Source of the DNA: Fontibacillus phaseoli
GTDB lineage: Bacteria > Bacillota > Bacilli > Paenibacillales > Paenibacillaceae
Length of the DNA: 64,000 nt
Direction: 5' to 3'
Assembly (NCBI RefSeq): GCF_003337355.1
Contig: NZ_QPJW01000005.1
Span: forward strand, 186,001-250,000
Every line of letters begins with the position of its first letter. The stretch's first letter is position 1. The notes under the pieces were generated by a model, which saw nothing but the letters and a program-made list of their open reading frames with translations, did not search any database and was not told the origin of the DNA. The translations under genes were made by a program, and so were the position numbers. Of the stretch, positions 61,994 to 64,000 are shown piece by piece.

Positions 61994-63559
61994 ATGAACA
62001 GCAGTTCATTCACCTCAACCGGACTTCCCAAATATCCGCAATCGTTGTGGAGAGAAACAACGTCGTTCCCCTCTTTCCCTGTGGTTCAGGAAGATATTCA
62101 AACCGATGTTCTTATCGCCGGGGCCGGAATTACCGGAATCACCGCAGCCTATGTGCTGGTTCAAGCCGGGCTTAAGGTGGCCGTCGTCGATGCCGGTAAA
62201 ATCCTGGACGGAACGACCGGCTATACCACCGCGAAAATCACCTCCCAGCACGGCTTGATCTATGACAATCTGATCTCCCACTTTGGAGAAGAAAATGCCC
62301 GGTTGTATTTTGATGCCAACCAAGAAGCCCTTCATTTTATTGAAGAAACGGTTCGTGAGCATGATATCAACTGCGGCTTCAAGACCGAAGATGCCTATTT
62401 GTATGCGGACTCCGACGACCAGCTGAAGCAGCTTGAGAAAGAGTGGGCGGCCTACGACAAACTGGATCTGCCCGGAGAGTGGTGCGATACGATTCCGCTG
62501 CCGCTCGTGGTCAAAGGGGCGGTCAAAATGCGCGGTCAGGCCCGGTTTCACCCGCTTCAATATTTGCATACGCTGGTCGATTACGTAGTTAAGCACGGCG
62601 GTAAGTTTTATGAAAATACGACCATGTCCGACTCCGCCGAAGAAACCGGAGACGGCAAACTCTTGCTGAAGACGGAATCGGGCATCACAATAACGTGCAG
62701 GAACGCCATTTCAGCCTCGCACTTTCCTTTCTACGACGGGGGCGGACTTTACTTCACCCGGCTTCATGCCGATCGTTCCTATGTCGTGGCGATCGAACCG
62801 GAAACTCCATATGCAGGAGGCATGTATATCAACTGCGGCAATCCGAAGCGTTCGCTGCGGGCTGCGGAGCTGGACGGCAAAGAAGTGATCCTGGTCGGCG
62901 GGGAATCGCATAAGACCGGACAAAGCGACTGTACGATCAAGCATTATGAAGAGCTCGAGAAGTTCGGCGGCATGACGTTCGGCGCGAAGGGAATCCCCTA
63001 CCGCTGGTCCGCCCAGGACCTTGCGACCATCGATCAAGTGCCTTATATCGGCCCCGTCACCTCCGGTCACCCGCATATTTTTGTGGCCACAGGCTTCGGG
63101 AAATGGGGCATGACCAGCGGTACGTTATCCGCCTTGCTCATTTCCGACCTGATTCAGGGAAAAGACAACCGGTATGCCGAGTTGTTCACCCCATCCCGCT
63201 TCAAAATAAATCCCGGCATCAAGAACCTGGTCGTGCAAAATGCCGACGTCGCCAAAGAATTGATCACCGGCAAAGTAGACATCGTCCATAGAAAAGTCGA
63301 GGATCTCATGCCGGATCAAGGGGCTGCCGTTAAACATTTGGGCAAAAAGGCCGGTGCTTACCGAGACCCCGAGGGTAACATCCACCTGGTGGACACCACG
63401 TGCACGCATATGGGATGCGAAGTCAAGTGGAATCCGGCCGAGCGTTCCTGGGATTGCCCTTGCCATGGTTCAAGATTTGACTATACAGGCGCAGTGATTG
63501 AAGGTCCGGCCACGGAAAATCTTCCCCAGCTCAGTTCGCAGTACGGAACCCGGGAATAG
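61994..63559 (+). CDS. FAD-dependent oxidoreductase with C-terminal Rieske [2Fe-2S] domain
   Basis: About 521 residues. The N-terminal DAO-type flavin domain starts with DVLIAGAGITGITAAYVLVQAGLKVAVVDAG and includes GTTGYTTAKITSQHGLIYDNL. The C-terminal 90 or so residues are a Rieske domain: CTHMGCEVKWNPAERSWDCPCHGSRF (C-x-H ... C-x2-H). Such proteins (B. subtilis YhfW type) are thought to pass electrons between the flavin and the cluster, but substrates are unknown. The ATG at 61994 follows AAGGAGG at 10 bases; the frame extends upstream to 61637 over gerAA, which is rejected. It diverges from the gerA operon and has its own terminator. Confidence 0.92.
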   Translation: MNSSSFTSTGLPKYPQSLWRETTSFPSFPVVQEDIQTDVLIAGAGITGITAAYVLVQAGLKVAVVDAGKILDGTTGYTTAKITSQHGLIYDNLISHFGEENARLYFDANQEALHFIEETVREHDINCGFKTEDAYLYADSDDQLKQLEKEWAAYDKLDLPGEWCDTIPLPLVVKGAVKMRGQARFHPLQYLHTLVDYVVKHGGKFYENTTMSDSAEETGDGKLLLKTESGITITCRNAISASHFPFYDGGGLYFTRLHADRSYVVAIEPETPYAGGMYINCGNPKRSLRAAELDGKEVILVGGESHKTGQSDCTIKHYEELEKFGGMTFGAKGIPYRWSAQDLATIDQVPYIGPVTSGHPHIFVATGFGKWGMTSGTLSALLISDLIQGKDNRYAELFTPSRFKINPGIKNLVVQNADVAKELITGKVDIVHRKVEDLMPDQGAAVKHLGKKAGAYRDPEGNIHLVDTTCTHMGCEVKWNPAERSWDCPCHGSRFDYTGAVIEGPATENLPQLSSQYGTRE

Positions 63560-63592
63560 GGCTTTCAGTTTTGCTTGAAGAAATTGATTCAG

Positions 63593-63635
63593 AGCGGTTG
63601 GGCCGGACCTCCCGGACTAACCGCTTTTATTTTTA
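63593..63635 (+). terminator. Terminator of the FAD/Rieske gene
   Basis: AGCGGTT and AACCGCT arms enclosing a CCGG/CCGG inner stem, followed by TTTATTTTT. Confidence 0.88.
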
Positions 63636-63680
63636 AACCAGCCCAATCACGGAATTGATGAATTCACTATGTTGCATTAT

Positions 63681-63733
63681 TCAGTACTGTGTGATACTAT
63701 GTTCCCAACCAATACTAATTAATGTTCAGTACT
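63681..63733 (+). promoter_or_regulatory. Repeated TCAGTACT sites before the PadR gene
   Basis: TCAGTACT occurs at 63681-63688 and 63726-63733, with AGTA...TACT dyads around each (for example AGTACTGTGTGATACT). The spacing and position suit an autoregulatory operator region for the PadR-type gene, which is inference. Confidence 0.45.
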
Positions 63734-63762
63734 AGAAAATAATAAACAGCGAAAATGAGGCG

Positions 63763-64000
63763 ATGTCATTGGATATTAGCATCCAATTCAAGAAAGGCGC
63801 CTTGGAATTATGCGTGCTGGTGCTTATCCATGAGCATGATCGTTACGGATATGAGCTGGCCCAGTCCGTGTCCCAGCATATTGAAGTCGCGGAAGGGGCG
63901 CTATACCCCCTGCTCCGCAGACTTGTAGGCGAGGGCTACTGTACGACTTATCTGCAGGAGTCCACGGAAGGGCCCCCGCGTAAATATTACAAGCTGACGC
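63763..64000 (+). CDS. PadR-family transcriptional regulator (5' part, cut by window edge)
   Basis: About 79 codons are visible. The PadR winged helix is clear: KKGALELCVLVLIHEHDRYGYELAQSVSQ, VAEGALYPLLRRLVGEGY and PPRKYYKLT. These repressors often sense small phenolic or antimicrobial compounds, or regulate membrane-stress genes. The start is the ATG at 63763, close behind GAGG, or TTG at 63769, which is better spaced. The target gene is likely just beyond the window, since PadR genes often lead an operon with a membrane protein. Confidence 0.9.
   Translation, partial: MSLDISIQFKKGALELCVLVLIHEHDRYGYELAQSVSQHIEVAEGALYPLLRRLVGEGYCTTYLQESTEGPPRKYYKLT

Overview
The window looks like a chromosome segment of an endospore-forming, low- to mid-G+C Gram-positive bacterium, most likely Paenibacillus or a close relative. 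The reasons are a sporulation signalling gene (spoIIR), a complete gerA-type germination operon, strong AGGAGG-type ribosome sites with several TTG/GTG starts, and the block prfA-prmC-...-spoIIR-ywlC-...-mntP-ywlE-ywlG-glyA, which follows the Bacillus subtilis order. A glutaminyl-tRNA synthetase, which B. subtilis lacks, also fits Paenibacillus. No rRNA, tRNA, CRISPR array, prophage or intact insertion sequence was seen.

Layout. 1-13.5 kb: a conserved minus-strand block (GDSL esterase edge, glyA, ywlG behind a ZTP riboswitch, ywlE, mntP, a Na+/H+ antiporter, a DUF72 gene, the threonylcarbamoyl-AMP synthase gene, spoIIR, a rodA-like gene, prmC, prfA). A 0.76-kb gap with degenerate repeats lies at 9.4-10.1 kb. 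13.7-19.7 kb: a plus-strand catabolic/uptake unit with a LysR regulator, a taurine/nitrate-type ABC importer, an isochorismatase-like amidohydrolase and an MFS carrier. Two ATGT-N11-ACAT sites and a hairpin that would hide the first ribosome site suggest two layers of control. 19.7-29.5 kb: a TM2 gene broken by an in-frame TGA, ychF, an acetyltransferase, an ECF vitamin transporter (EcfT, fused EcfA-EcfA, S component), type 2 IPP isomerase, a carotenoid desaturase-like enzyme and cardiolipin synthase. 29.6-31.7 kb: a decayed RND efflux pump gene and a repeat-rich gap.

31.7-44 kb: genes of anaerobic and redox metabolism mixed with housekeeping ones: a TorD-like chaperone, mobA, an MFS carrier, a LacI-type remnant, glnS, an acetyltransferase, another MFS carrier, a bis-MGD molybdoenzyme, a formate/nitrite channel and NADH oxidase. 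TGTGA-N6-TCACA (Fnr/Rex-type) sites lie before torD, the channel gene and nox, which suggests oxygen/redox control. 44.2-49.2 kb: a Fur-box-controlled siderophore uptake operon (ATPase, FhuF-type reductase, binding protein, fused double permease). 49.2-57.4 kb: DUF3243, a D,D-carboxypeptidase, a DEAD-box helicase, an ABC1/UbiB-type kinase with a frameshift, a phasin-like partner, HemD, a truncated chemotaxis receptor, an atypical response regulator and a PerR/Fur-family regulator. 57.4-64 kb: a small membrane protein with a Ser/Asp tail, the gerAA-gerAC-gerAB operon, a FAD/Rieske oxidoreductase and the start of a PadR-type regulator.

Most of the window is ordinary core genome. The points most worth a second look are the ribosome-site-sequestering hairpin and paired LysR sites at 13.68-14.77 kb, the ZTP riboswitch before ywlG-glyA, the paired Rex-type operators at nox, the single-base lesions in the TM2 and ABC1 genes, the non-ATG start of mobA and the structured repeats in three gaps.
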